The notes below the pieces were generated by a model, which worked only from the letters and a program-made list of their open reading frames with translations, was not told the origin of the DNA and made no database searches. Source: Sutcliffiella horikoshii DSM 8719 (lineage in GTDB: Bacteria; Bacillota; Bacilli; Bacillales; Bacillaceae_I). From it: a stretch of 64,000 nucleotides of DNA. Positions 15,994 through 24,187 of the stretch are shown here, piece by piece. Location of the stretch: NCBI GenBank assembly GCA_001648575.1, contig LQXN01000064.1, positions 1-64,000 on the forward strand, read 5' to 3'. Made by a program: the position numbers and the translations under genes. Within the stretch, counting starts at the first letter, position 1. Each line of letters opens with the position of its first letter.

Positions 15994-16026
15994 ACGTTTG
16001 GAGGTCATTCCTCCAAACGTTTTTTA
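15994..16026 (+). terminator. Terminator hairpin, distal duplicate with T-tract
   Basis: The same 27-bp hairpin as at 15746, here followed by TTTTT. It keeps the T-tract and is the working terminator, so transcripts of the CheR-like gene should run through the MITE to this point. It also faces the end of the convergent PAS gene. Confidence 0.8.
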
Positions 16027-16065
16027 ATGCTTTAAATAAAAAAAACCGTCCTTAGACGGGTTTTC

Positions 16066-16614
16066 TTAGTTTGAAGGTCGGAGTATGCCTTTAATATCAT
16101 TTAGCTCTGATTGTATTAATTTGATGTATTCAAGTTTACCGACTTCTGTGAGGTCTTCTTGTATGATGCCGAGTAGGTCATTGATGGTAGTGATTTTACG
16201 TTCCGCCTGTTTTCTGTTGAATTCATTTGGTCCGTTTTCGGTTTCAACTGGAGTCGGTACCACTTCACTCCAGTCACGAGTACGGATTTGCTCTTTCCAT
16301 TGCTTGTATTCGTTCTCTACATTATTATAAGAGGAACTCTCATCCATACATACTAGATGGATGAGTTTTTCTTTGCTTTGATAAGTGAAATACACCGTAA
16401 ATAGTGTGGTGGGAGAATCCACCGTTTTTAAATTCAACTCCATCTTTCCAGGTGATGGTGTAGTGAAAATTTGTTTCATCTTTGCCTTGCTATCTAAATC
16501 CACCAAATCCAAAAATGAAGAAACTGGATGAAAAAGGTGGGTAACCGGTTTAGAAACATTCACAATTTTAAATTCCTCGGTCAGCTTTAGATATGGAACG
16601 GGAATCCTGTACAT
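16066..16614 (-). CDS. PAS-like sensory protein with helical tail
   Basis: A 182-residue protein. Residues about 8-100 have the size and strand pattern of a PAS domain (LTEEFKIVNVSKPVTHLF; then LFTVYFTYQSKEKLIHLVCMDES). Residues about 135-180 form two helices (KITTINDLLGIIQEDL; EYIKLIQSELNDIKGIL) like the dimerisation region of histidine kinases but with no phospho-acceptor His and no ATPase domain. The start ATG overlaps the stop of the cobalamin-binding gene (TAATG), so the two are translationally coupled and probably work together. PAS assignment is by pattern only. Confidence 0.6.
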   Translation of the reverse strand: MYRIPVPYLKLTEEFKIVNVSKPVTHLFHPVSSFLDLVDLDSKAKMKQIFTTPSPGKMELNLKTVDSPTTLFTVYFTYQSKEKLIHLVCMDESSSYNNVENEYKQWKEQIRTRDWSEVVPTPVETENGPNEFNRKQAERKITTINDLLGIIQEDLTEVGKLEYIKLIQSELNDIKGILRPSN

Positions 16615-17294
16615 TAAAGAAGCACTCCTTTATCGACGGCTCGGGCTTCCTTCTGATAATCTTCCAGCCATTGAAAAAGAAAGGATGAATCCTTAGCAAT
16701 GATTGTGTCCGCTGTGCAGCATGATTGAAAAGCAGTTTCGCCATGCAAGCGGCTTCCAACTATAAAAGTAGTGCCAGGACGTTTTTGCTGTAGTTTTTGA
16801 ATTGTCTCTTTTAACTTAGGGAGATGGTGCCTTATAGAGATGGAGATACACACCACTTCAGGCTTCCATTTATTTAAGCTGTATTCCGCATAATCCAGTG
16901 GAAGATTGGAACCCAGATCATATACATCCCAACCATATTCCTCAAATAGGGATGATGCCATCTTCAATCCCAGGTCATGCTCCTCCCCTTCCACACAAAA
17001 GAACATTGCGCGCGGAGCAGACAAGTTATTATCTATCAAACTATTACTTAACTTTTCTATATGATATTTAGATAAAATCAATTCACAAGTGCCAGTGGCA
17101 AGATGTTCATGGGCAACAGTAATTTGATTTTGTTCCCACATTTCGCCAATTCTGTGCATGGCATCACGAACAATAAAATCATATATAAAGGCACTGTTGT
17201 ACCCTTGATCAAGTGCTTCTTTGACACTTCCCCATCCTTTTAATAATTCTTTCTCAAGCAAGTATTCAGATAGTTTCTTGGAGATTTCATTCAT
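16614..17294 (-). CDS. Cobalamin-binding protein of the photosensor type, no DNA-binding domain
   Basis: A 226-residue protein with a four-helix cap (about 1-90) and a B12-binding Rossmann domain (about 93-215). The lower-ligand motif E-x-H-x-x-G is seen as EEHDLG (His 106). The cap carries W53-x9-E63-H64, the arrangement that in CarH/LitR photoreceptors contacts the upper face of adenosylcobalamin. The MerR-type DNA-binding domain of CarH is absent, so it probably acts through a partner, most simply the coupled PAS protein. ATG start behind GGAGGGATC. The upstream region holds AT-rich TACAATTGTAATTGTATAC (about 17314-17332), a possible operator. Light sensing is inferred from motifs. Confidence 0.85.
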   Translation of the reverse strand: MNEISKKLSEYLLEKELLKGWGSVKEALDQGYNSAFIYDFIVRDAMHRIGEMWEQNQITVAHEHLATGTCELILSKYHIEKLSNSLIDNNLSAPRAMFFCVEGEEHDLGLKMASSLFEEYGWDVYDLGSNLPLDYAEYSLNKWKPEVVCISISIRHHLPKLKETIQKLQQKRPGTTFIVGSRLHGETAFQSCCTADTIIAKDSSFLFQWLEDYQKEARAVDKGVLL

Positions 17295-17497
17295 TTGATC
17301 CCTCCTTCAACAATTGTAATTGTATACATTATACTATATTTTCCTATATAGCAAATGCTTCGGTTTTGAAAAGACCTTATTTAAATCTGATATGGAAGAA
17401 TGGTGAGTGCCTAACACCTTGACAACGGGCTATACAAGACCAGCTTTTTCTTTTATGCTTAAGAGAGGTAAATATTAGTAGCAAAGGAAGTGTCCTT

Positions 17498-18553
17498 ATG
17501 AATTATCAATCAAATGTACAAGAAACCTTTACATTAATCAAAGAACTTGTGTCAATTCCTAGCCCATCCGGTAACACGGAAAAAGTAATCGGTTTTGTAG
17601 AAAAATACTTAACGGAATGTGGTGTTGAGACGTACCGGAATAGAAAAGGCGGATTGATTGCTACCTTGAAAGGGAGCAATGACAAAGAGCACCGAATGTT
17701 GACAGCACATGTTGATACACTTGGTGCCATGGTGAAAGAAGTAAAGTCCAATGGGAGATTAAAGCTTACTACCATTGGAGGTTTTCGTTGGAATTCTGTA
17801 GAAGGGGAGTATTGCCAAATTGAAACCTCTTCAGGAAAAAACTATACCGGTACGATCCTGATGCATCAGACTTCTGTCCATGTATATAAAAATGCAGGAG
17901 ATGCCCCTCGAAACGATGAAAACATTGAAGTGCGTATTGACGAAAAAGTGACTAATGCCGAAGAAGTGAGGGCCCTTGGAATTGAAGTCGGGGATTTTGT
18001 TTCCTTCGATCCACGCGTGCAAATAACAGATAGCGGCTACATAAAATCAAGACACCTTGACGACAAAGCGAGCGTCGCTATTTTACTTAAACTGATTAAG
18101 TTTATGCAATCAGAGAAAATAACCCTTCCGTACACTACACATTTCTTGATTTCCAATAATGAAGAAATAGGGTACGGTGGCAATTCCAATATTACGCCTG
18201 AAACGGTGGAATATCTGGCTGTTGATATGGGGGCACTTGGTGATGGGCAATCCTCAGATGAATACACGGTATCCATCTGTGTGAAAGATTCAAGCGGACC
18301 ATACCATTATGGTTTAAGAAAACATTTAGTGGACCTTGCGAAGAAAAATGATGTGGACTATAAGGTGGATATCTATCCATTTTACGGCTCAGACGCTTCC
18401 GCTGCCATCCGTTCAGGACACGATATCATCCATGGGTTGATTGGCCCTGGCATCGAATCTTCCCATGCATTTGAACGAACACATGAGAGTTCGATTGCGA
18501 ATACGGAGAAGCTGATCTACCATTATTTATTGTCGGATATGGTTAAGTACTAA
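17498..18553 (+). CDS. M42-family metallo-aminopeptidase
   Basis: A 351-residue peptidase. Metal and catalytic motifs are in order: AHVDTLGAMV (first metal His and Asp), RHLDDKASVA (bridging Asp), NNEEIGYGGNSN (catalytic Glu pair), AVDMGALG (metal Asp) and a late ESSHAFERTHESS (metal His). The family includes glutamyl and other aminopeptidases that work as large cytoplasmic complexes and trim peptides. ATG start; the nearest purine-rich site is AAAGGAAGTG. Monocistronic, with a MITE-split terminator. Confidence 0.92.
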   Translation: MNYQSNVQETFTLIKELVSIPSPSGNTEKVIGFVEKYLTECGVETYRNRKGGLIATLKGSNDKEHRMLTAHVDTLGAMVKEVKSNGRLKLTTIGGFRWNSVEGEYCQIETSSGKNYTGTILMHQTSVHVYKNAGDAPRNDENIEVRIDEKVTNAEEVRALGIEVGDFVSFDPRVQITDSGYIKSRHLDDKASVAILLKLIKFMQSEKITLPYTTHFLISNNEEIGYGGNSNITPETVEYLAVDMGALGDGQSSDEYTVSICVKDSSGPYHYGLRKHLVDLAKKNDVDYKVDIYPFYGSDASAAIRSGHDIIHGLIGPGIESSHAFERTHESSIANTEKLIYHYLLSDMVKY

Positions 18554-18562
18554 ACGTGTAAA

Positions 18563-18592
18563 AGAGCATTCCCGCTTCATATGGGAATGCTC
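18563..18592 (+). terminator. Terminator hairpin of the M42 gene, proximal duplicate
   Basis: GAGCATTCCC / GGGAATGCTC hairpin followed by AGCTTGTAG rather than T residues. The same 30 bp recur at 18802-18831 on the far side of the inserted element. Confidence 0.85.
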
Positions 18593-18801
18593 AGCTTGTA
18601 GACTAACTATAAATAAATTAAGTTAACTGTTGGTACAGTTGATCTCCGTTGCAGGAGCTACGCTTTCCTGCGGGCGGTCCGTAAGCCTCCTCGGCTTCGC
18701 CTGCGGGGTCTTACATGTCCCTTCCTCCCGCGGGAGTCTTCGCTCCTTCCACTGCGATCAACTAGGAAATTTCATTATTCTATAGCTTTGTCTACACACT
18801 G
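18593..18801 (+). mobile_element. MITE-like element 2, inserted at a terminator
   Basis: A 209-bp relative of the element at 15773. The right end is identical over CTTTGTCTACACACTG; the left end (CAGCTTGTAGACTAAC, counting the shared C) is a weaker inverted copy. The core has GCGGGCGGTCCGTAAGCC, CTCCTCGGCTTCGCC and CCTTCCTCCCGCGGGAG. Flanks are perfect 29-30 bp direct repeats formed by the terminator hairpin of the M42 peptidase gene. Confidence 0.8.
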
Positions 18802-18837
18802 AGAGCATTCCCGCTTCATATGGGAATGCTCTTTTTA
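18802..18837 (+). terminator. Terminator hairpin, distal duplicate with T-tract
   Basis: Identical hairpin to 18563-18592, followed by TTTTTAG. It retains termination capacity and also lies at the end of the convergent splB gene. Confidence 0.8.
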
Positions 18838-18848
18838 GATTACTTTCA

Positions 18849-19874
18849 TTAGGTGAAATACTCGATCCTAGCCTGTGGAAAATATGAATGGATATATTCA
18901 GATAGAGTTTCCTTGATTTCGGTCGCTTCATCTTTTGTATAGACATATTTTCCGATTCCATAACGCCCCCATTTATACTGACGTTTTGCTTCATCAAGCT
19001 CAAGCTTTGTCATAGGATAGTTCTGTTGGATGACCCTTTTGGCAGGCTTTGTGAATCTGTGCTGGATCAATTCAAATGTCAGATCCTCGGTTGCCTTGGC
19101 AGGAAGCTTATCATATAGCTTTTGGAACAAGGTCTTGTACCCTTCCTCCCAGCCCTCATGCAGATAGATGGGAGCTACGATAAATCCAAGCGGGTAATCT
19201 GCACCTGCCACTTTGGCGGCTGCTTCAATCCTTAGATCAAGCGAAGATGTACCCGGTTCAAAATTTTTGATGACATAATCGGCATTGACACTGAAACGAA
19301 ACCTTGTCTTTCCGCGATGGTCGGCATCTAAAAGATGGTCAACATGATGAAATTTCGTGACAAAGCGCAAAAGTCCATGTTCTGATTTTCCAAAGTATTC
19401 GATCGCTCTTTTTAAGGAATGAGTAAGATGGTCAATCCCAACGATATCCGAAGTACAAGATGCTTCAAACCGTGTTATTTCCGGAGCACGCTCTTGCATA
19501 TATTTATCGGCTGCATCAAAAATCTCATCCAAGTTAACATACGTCCTGATATATGGTTTGCTGCCCATTGTCGTCTGCAAGTAACAATAATGACAATGTC
19601 CCATACAGCCTGTAGCAAATGGGATAGCATATTCGGCTGAAGGTTTTGAAGTGTCAAATTTTAAAGTTTTCCTTACCCCGACAACAAGAGTTGATTTGGC
19701 AGTTCTGTATTTTTGAAAATCATTGTCACCAGGTAGGTTTCTAATCTGATTGTGTGAAGTGGTTTCCCGGATTTCCAAACCCATTGCTTCAAACTTTTCC
19801 TTCAATTCCCTCCCGAGGGGGTAATCGAGAGCCCTTGGTTCTATGTAAACAAGCTGTGGTACAAACGGCTTCAA
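18849..19874 (-). CDS. splB: Spore photoproduct lyase
   Basis: A 341-residue radical-SAM enzyme that reverts the thymine dimer 'spore photoproduct' in germinating spores. The 4Fe-4S motif is C90-x3-C94-x2-C97 in ATGCMGHCHYCYLQT, the SplB spacing. Conserved segments include IEPRALDYPLGREL and RFSVNADYVIKNFEPG. TTG start at 19874 behind AAAGGAGGG. It follows splA after 14 bp, the same order as in B. subtilis, where the pair is made in the forespore. Confidence 0.97.
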   Translation of the reverse strand: MKPFVPQLVYIEPRALDYPLGRELKEKFEAMGLEIRETTSHNQIRNLPGDNDFQKYRTAKSTLVVGVRKTLKFDTSKPSAEYAIPFATGCMGHCHYCYLQTTMGSKPYIRTYVNLDEIFDAADKYMQERAPEITRFEASCTSDIVGIDHLTHSLKRAIEYFGKSEHGLLRFVTKFHHVDHLLDADHRGKTRFRFSVNADYVIKNFEPGTSSLDLRIEAAAKVAGADYPLGFIVAPIYLHEGWEEGYKTLFQKLYDKLPAKATEDLTFELIQHRFTKPAKRVIQQNYPMTKLELDEAKRQYKWGRYGIGKYVYTKDEATEIKETLSEYIHSYFPQARIEYFT

Positions 19875-19888
19875 GTCAATCCCTCCTT

Positions 19889-20146
19889 TTATTCGTAAGT
19901 TGGTCCGAAATAGTCATTGTAGAGAGCTTCCGCTTCTTCCAATGAAGTGAAAAAAACAAATTCATCGGATAACGGATAGTAGGTGTCATATAAGAAAATG
20001 GATAACTTACCTTCCTCATAAGGATTAACCACAATGCTTGCCTGTTGGATTGTGGCGACATTCTGGGTGTGGGGGTTTCGATAAAATAGATAGACTACAT
20101 CCCCCTCATTAAGGGAGGATGACTGTGCCTGTTCATATAGATCCAT
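19889..20146 (-). CDS. splA: SplA transcriptional regulator of splB
   Basis: An 85-residue protein matching SplA: GDVVYLFYRNPHTQNVA near the N-terminus, YDTYYPLSDEFVFFTSLEEAE near the end. SplA is a TRAP-like regulator that controls splAB expression. ATG 20146 has AGGTG 7 bp upstream and is preferred to GTG 20155. Forms an operon with splB. Confidence 0.92.
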   Translation of the reverse strand: MDLYEQAQSSSLNEGDVVYLFYRNPHTQNVATIQQASIVVNPYEEGKLSIFLYDTYYPLSDEFVFFTSLEEAEALYNDYFGPTYE

Positions 20147-20323
20147 AAGGTTCACCTGCTTTGGTTTCTTTATTTTCCCATATTAGTTTTGGATTAATGG
20201 TAAAAATTATCCGTGAGAAAAAATGTAAATGTAAAATGAAAATGGAAAATTTTTAAAATTATGAAACCTTAGCCTTTATCGAACGTCTAATTAATAGGGC
20301 GATTATGGGAGGGGGATCAGCTG

Positions 20324-21151
20324 GTGAATCATGTGGATTTGAGGCCGAAAAAAAGGTCCGCATTACGTATATGGATTGGAACGCAATTTTACATACTGAA
20401 GCGCTGGTTAGAATGGAAAACAGGAAGTAAAATATACGCTACAGAGTTAACGAACGAAATGCTCCCATATAAAGCAATCACTCACAGTACCCCGACATTG
20501 AGGAAGTTGAAATCTGTGGATATGTGGTATCAGCATAACAAAGTAATCAATTTGAGAATCGCAGTAGAAAAGCTGAACGGCCTTGTCTTAAGGCCAGGGG
20601 AGACTTTTTCTTATTGGAAATTGATAGGGAAACCGACCAAGAAAAAGGGGTATGTGGATGGTATGGTGCTCTTTTATGGTAGTTTCAAGCCTGGACTTGG
20701 AGGGGGATTATGTCAGCTTTCCAATTTGATTTACTGGTTGGCATTGCATACTCCTTTAACTGTTACAGAACGCTATCGTCACAGCTTTGACGTGTTTCCC
20801 GACAGCAGAAGGACGCAACCATTTGGTAGTGGGGCGACCTGTTCGTATAACTATCTGGACCTCCAGCTTAGAAATGACACCGACCAGGCCTTACAGTTAT
20901 GTGTCAGGCTGGAAGGGGACAATTTGGTGGGGGAGTGGAGATTGGAAAAGCCGCCACTTCATCAGTATAAGGTGTACGAAAAAGAACATAGTATCACTCC
21001 GGCCTATTGGGGAGGCTATCTCCGCCACAACCTTATCCACCGTAAAGTGATCAATTTGAAAGGTGAAGAGGTTGATGACCAATACGTAACGGAAAATCAT
21101 GCTATTATGATGTATGAGCCACTATTGCCTGCATCGGAGCAAAGTGGTTAA
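20324..21151 (+). CDS. VanW family protein
   Basis: A 275-residue protein. The VanW domain is seen as LNGLVLRPGETFSYWKLIG, GYVDGMVLFYGSFKPGLGGGLCQLSNLIYWLAL and RYRHSFDVFPDSRRTQPFGSGAT. The family is named from a vancomycin-resistance cluster but its biochemical role is not established, and no van genes are near. GTG start at 20324 behind GGGAGGGGG. The DUF2164 gene follows after 25 bp. Confidence 0.9.
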   Translation: MNHVDLRPKKRSALRIWIGTQFYILKRWLEWKTGSKIYATELTNEMLPYKAITHSTPTLRKLKSVDMWYQHNKVINLRIAVEKLNGLVLRPGETFSYWKLIGKPTKKKGYVDGMVLFYGSFKPGLGGGLCQLSNLIYWLALHTPLTVTERYRHSFDVFPDSRRTQPFGSGATCSYNYLDLQLRNDTDQALQLCVRLEGDNLVGEWRLEKPPLHQYKVYEKEHSITPAYWGGYLRHNLIHRKVINLKGEEVDDQYVTENHAIMMYEPLLPASEQSG

Positions 21152-21176
21152 TCCATTACATAAAGGTGTGTGCGCA

Positions 21177-21431
21177 ATGATATCCATCCCGAAAGAAATG
21201 AAAGACCAGATGATCGGTAAAATTCAAGCTTATTTTGAAGAAGAACGTGACGAAGAGATAGGTGAGCTTGGTGCTGACCTGTTGCTTGATGTCTTTATGA
21301 AGGAACTTGGACCATACTATTACAATCAAGGAATTGCGGACGCAAAGGCATTAATGGAAGAACGCTGGGGTGCGGTGGAAGAGGACCTTGAAGCTCTGAA
21401 ACGTTCCACCGCAGGCGGCAGATACAGGTAG
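21177..21431 (+). CDS. DUF2164 family protein
   Basis: An 84-residue acidic protein. ISIPKEMKDQMIGKIQAYFEEERDEEIGELGADLLLD and ELGPYYYNQGIADAK are the hallmark segments of DUF2164. ATG 21177 has AAAGGTGTG upstream; the frame open from 21114 lies inside vanW. Function unknown. Confidence 0.88.
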   Translation: MISIPKEMKDQMIGKIQAYFEEERDEEIGELGADLLLDVFMKELGPYYYNQGIADAKALMEERWGAVEEDLEALKRSTAGGRYR

Positions 21432-21476
21432 GATGTTTGACGAGTTCCTTCTATATTAAATATAGCTTCCTTAAAA

Positions 21477-21516
21477 AACAACTTTTTTGGCATTTGCGCC
21501 GGAAAAGTTGTTTTTT
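21477..21516 (+). terminator. Terminator after DUF2164
   Basis: AACAACTTTTTTGGC pairs with GCCGGAAAAGTTGTT, followed by TTTTTG. It ends the vanW-DUF2164 unit. Confidence 0.85.
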
Positions 21517-21629
21517 GTTTCTACTTAAGGCCACTTCGACATGAATGTGGAAAATCCTTCTGGGGTCTGACCCCAGAAGAGAGTTTTTAAGTTTTGCTTT
21601 TGCAGTTTAGTGGAATGAAATGAGTAGAG

Positions 21630-22958
21630 GTGGTGGTGTTGTTGAAGGCGAATGTGTTGGTGATTGGGGGCGGTGTTGGCGGATTGACGGTTGCGCTGAA
21701 GTTGGCGAAGTGCGGTATTGGGGTGACGGTTGTCGAGCAGGTCAAAGGGAGTCCACATATGTACAAGGGTGAGCTTGTGCAGCCAAAGACGTTGCAAATA
21801 TTTGAGAAGAATGGAATTCTCGATAATGTATTGGCCCAAGGTCACAAGATAAACCATATAAATCTTATAGAGAAGAATAAGATCGACAAAAAGCCCGACT
21901 TACCGATTCAATCCATGAGCTATAACATATTACCAAAGCCATATAACTATGCACTGATGATCCCCCATGAAACATTGAAACAAATTCTGTTGGAGGAAGC
22001 GGAAAAATCCCCTTCTTTCAAGTATATACAGCCTGGCCGGTTTATTGGTTTCGAAGGTAAAAAGGCCAAGGTTAAAGTAGGAAAGGAAGAAGTATTGCTT
22101 GAGGCTGATTATTACATCAGTGCAGAAGGGCGCAAATCGAAAGTCAGAGAAACAATGGGAGTGCCTAAAAAGGAAAAAAAGTATGATCATCATTTTCTGA
22201 CAGTCACATTTCCAAGGCCTGAGTGGTTGACGGAAGGTAAAATCATCTCAACAGATGACACTTTCCTTGGACTTTTCCCACTTCCGGATAATCTTGTGCG
22301 GACGGTGTACCTCATCCCTAAAGGGACTTACAAAGAGATTATTGAAGAGGGACTTGAAGCTTTCTATGAAAGGTATTTGGAGCTTTATCCTGAGTTGGAT
22401 GGGTATGTACAGCAGATAGACAGCTGGAAAAAAATCCAGCTGATGATTCCTGTGCATTATCATGTTTCTGACTATGTAAAGGGGAATGTGGCATTACTTG
22501 GGGATGCTGCCCACAGTGTCCATCCTATGGCTGGCGAAGGAATGAATCTTGCCATTCAGGATGGGGATATATTGGGAGAACTTTTATGCTGGATGTATGA
22601 CAAGGACCCTCAAGGGGTGGAAGCTCTCTCCATATATGAAAAAGTAAGAAAGCCGAGGGTTCAACATGTTTTGAAATTAAGCCATCTGTCGGCACTTGCA
22701 TATTCCAAGCCGTTGAAATCATTGGTGTCTTGGAGAAGCAAAGTGATGGAGCAGCTCACTAATGATCCTGTCCTTCATATGAAACATATGCTGAATATTT
22801 CAGGACTCGGCATTTGGAAGGAGTCGCTTGTTGACCGTGTTATCCAGACAGGGGTTGCACCGAAAAGGAAAGAGCGAGAAAAGCTTCTTATAGATCGGCG
22901 TCACCTTTTTACAGAAGAAGAAGATTACCCATGGAGGGACCATAAGGAGGAAGCATAG
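21630..22958 (+). CDS. FAD-dependent monooxygenase (UbiH/PHBH-type)
   Basis: A flavoprotein of up to 442 residues. The N-terminal Rossmann motif is VIGGGVGGLTVALKLAKCG, the mid segment is YISAEGRKSKVRE (DG-type motif) and the second FAD motif is ALLGDAAHSVHPMAGEGMNLAIQDG. The start is uncertain: GTG 21630 or TTG 21639/21642 behind AGAGGTGG. The methyltransferase gene follows after 2 bp, so the pair probably hydroxylates and then methylates one substrate, perhaps a quinone or polyketide. No other biosynthetic gene is visible next to them. Confidence 0.88.
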   Translation: MVVLLKANVLVIGGGVGGLTVALKLAKCGIGVTVVEQVKGSPHMYKGELVQPKTLQIFEKNGILDNVLAQGHKINHINLIEKNKIDKKPDLPIQSMSYNILPKPYNYALMIPHETLKQILLEEAEKSPSFKYIQPGRFIGFEGKKAKVKVGKEEVLLEADYYISAEGRKSKVRETMGVPKKEKKYDHHFLTVTFPRPEWLTEGKIISTDDTFLGLFPLPDNLVRTVYLIPKGTYKEIIEEGLEAFYERYLELYPELDGYVQQIDSWKKIQLMIPVHYHVSDYVKGNVALLGDAAHSVHPMAGEGMNLAIQDGDILGELLCWMYDKDPQGVEALSIYEKVRKPRVQHVLKLSHLSALAYSKPLKSLVSWRSKVMEQLTNDPVLHMKHMLNISGLGIWKESLVDRVIQTGVAPKRKEREKLLIDRRHLFTEEEDYPWRDHKEEA

Positions 22959-22960
22959 GG

Positions 22961-23953
22961 ATGATTAGCGAATACGTAAGACTTTTTAAGGCGCGGGGGT
23001 ATATGAAAAGAAATTTGCCCTTTTTATATAGTTGGCATGCCTATGTAGGGTATGAGTTAGATTTGTATGAAGCTTTTAAGAAACCAAGGACTATCATGGA
23101 AGTTGCCGAAGAACAAGAGTTGAAGGAGGACCTGTTGAAAAGGTGGGTCGAAGTCGGAGGCGTCATCGGGTACTTAAAGAAGAAATCTAAAGAGCGCTAC
23201 CAGACGGTTAAAAAGTTTATGGTGCCATCAAGCAAACATAACCCCAGGTCTACCGGAGTTCTGTTGAAAGAAATGATGGAGCTTCACATACCCACACTGA
23301 TAAAATACCCTAAAATGATGAAGGCAGAAAAGAAAGAGCAGTTCAATCAAAAAGACCATGGAATGGTTGTGGCTCAGACTTCTTCCCTTTTGGAGCAGTT
23401 GGCAATTCCGAGAGTGATGAAAGTAATGAAGAAAGCCAAACCCAAAAAAGTGGTGGACGTAGGGTGCGGGAGCGGAGGCTACTTGTTAAAGCTTTCACAG
23501 AAGTTCCCGAAGGCAAAGATGCTTGGAATAGAGTTGAATGAAGATGTGGCAGAAGAAGCGAGCAAGAATTGTAATAGACAAGATCAAGTAGAAATAGTAT
23601 GTGAGGATGTTCATCAATGGGCACCAGAAGAGCAAGTGGATTTTGTTATGTTGAATAACATCCTGCATTATATCTCACCGGAAGACCGCATTGAATTGTT
23701 CAAGAAAATAAGCGGATGGCTTCCACCAAAAGGAACATTATCAGTGGTATCACCGATTCATAATTCAAAGCACGGGGGCCAATTTTCAAGTGTATTCAAT
23801 AGCTTCTTTACCGCATTTGATAATTTGTACCCTCTCCCTTCTGAGAAGGATCTCAAGTATTTGGCGGAAGAAGCAGAGTTGAAGGTTGAAAAAATGCAAC
23901 CAGTCATTAGAGAAGGTGGCTGGTATCAGATTACCTTTACAAAATTGAAATAA
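22961..23953 (+). CDS. Class I SAM-dependent methyltransferase
   Basis: A 330-residue protein. The SAM site is KVVDVGCGSGGYLLKLSQKFP (about residues 164-184), followed by LGIELNEDV (acidic loop) and VDFVMLNNILHYI. The N-terminal ~140 residues form a helical, winged-helix-like dimerisation part as in small-molecule O-methyltransferases. ATG start behind AAGGAGGAAG within the end of the monooxygenase gene, so the two are co-translated. Substrate unknown. Confidence 0.88.
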   Translation: MISEYVRLFKARGYMKRNLPFLYSWHAYVGYELDLYEAFKKPRTIMEVAEEQELKEDLLKRWVEVGGVIGYLKKKSKERYQTVKKFMVPSSKHNPRSTGVLLKEMMELHIPTLIKYPKMMKAEKKEQFNQKDHGMVVAQTSSLLEQLAIPRVMKVMKKAKPKKVVDVGCGSGGYLLKLSQKFPKAKMLGIELNEDVAEEASKNCNRQDQVEIVCEDVHQWAPEEQVDFVMLNNILHYISPEDRIELFKKISGWLPPKGTLSVVSPIHNSKHGGQFSSVFNSFFTAFDNLYPLPSEKDLKYLAEEAELKVEKMQPVIREGGWYQITFTKLK

Positions 23954-23964
23954 CAAAGAATAAT

Positions 23965-24007
23965 AGGGCTCAACTATGGTGAGATTCCATGTTGAGCTCT
24001 ATTTTTA
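23965..24007 (+). terminator. Terminator of the monooxygenase-methyltransferase operon
   Basis: AGGGCTCAAC pairs with GTTGAGCTCT, with an inner ATGG/CCAT pair, followed by ATTTTT. Confidence 0.8.
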
Positions 24008-24187
24008 TGGTGTAATAATCCTCTATTAGAATAGTTTTCCTTATCCTTCTATTATAAGGAAAGTTCGTAATAATCCCTTAATATAGGCGTTATGTACGTA
24101 ACCGAAATGTTATTCTACTGTTCTTTGAAACTCTTAGAACCATGTTATGATGGTAACACTGAGTCAAATACATAGGAGGTATTTAGT

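Noticed and set aside
24090-24175. WalR box ahead of the YocH-like gene
   Set aside because: TGTACG and TGTTAT words are present but their spacing (15 bp start to start) does not fit the known direct repeat.
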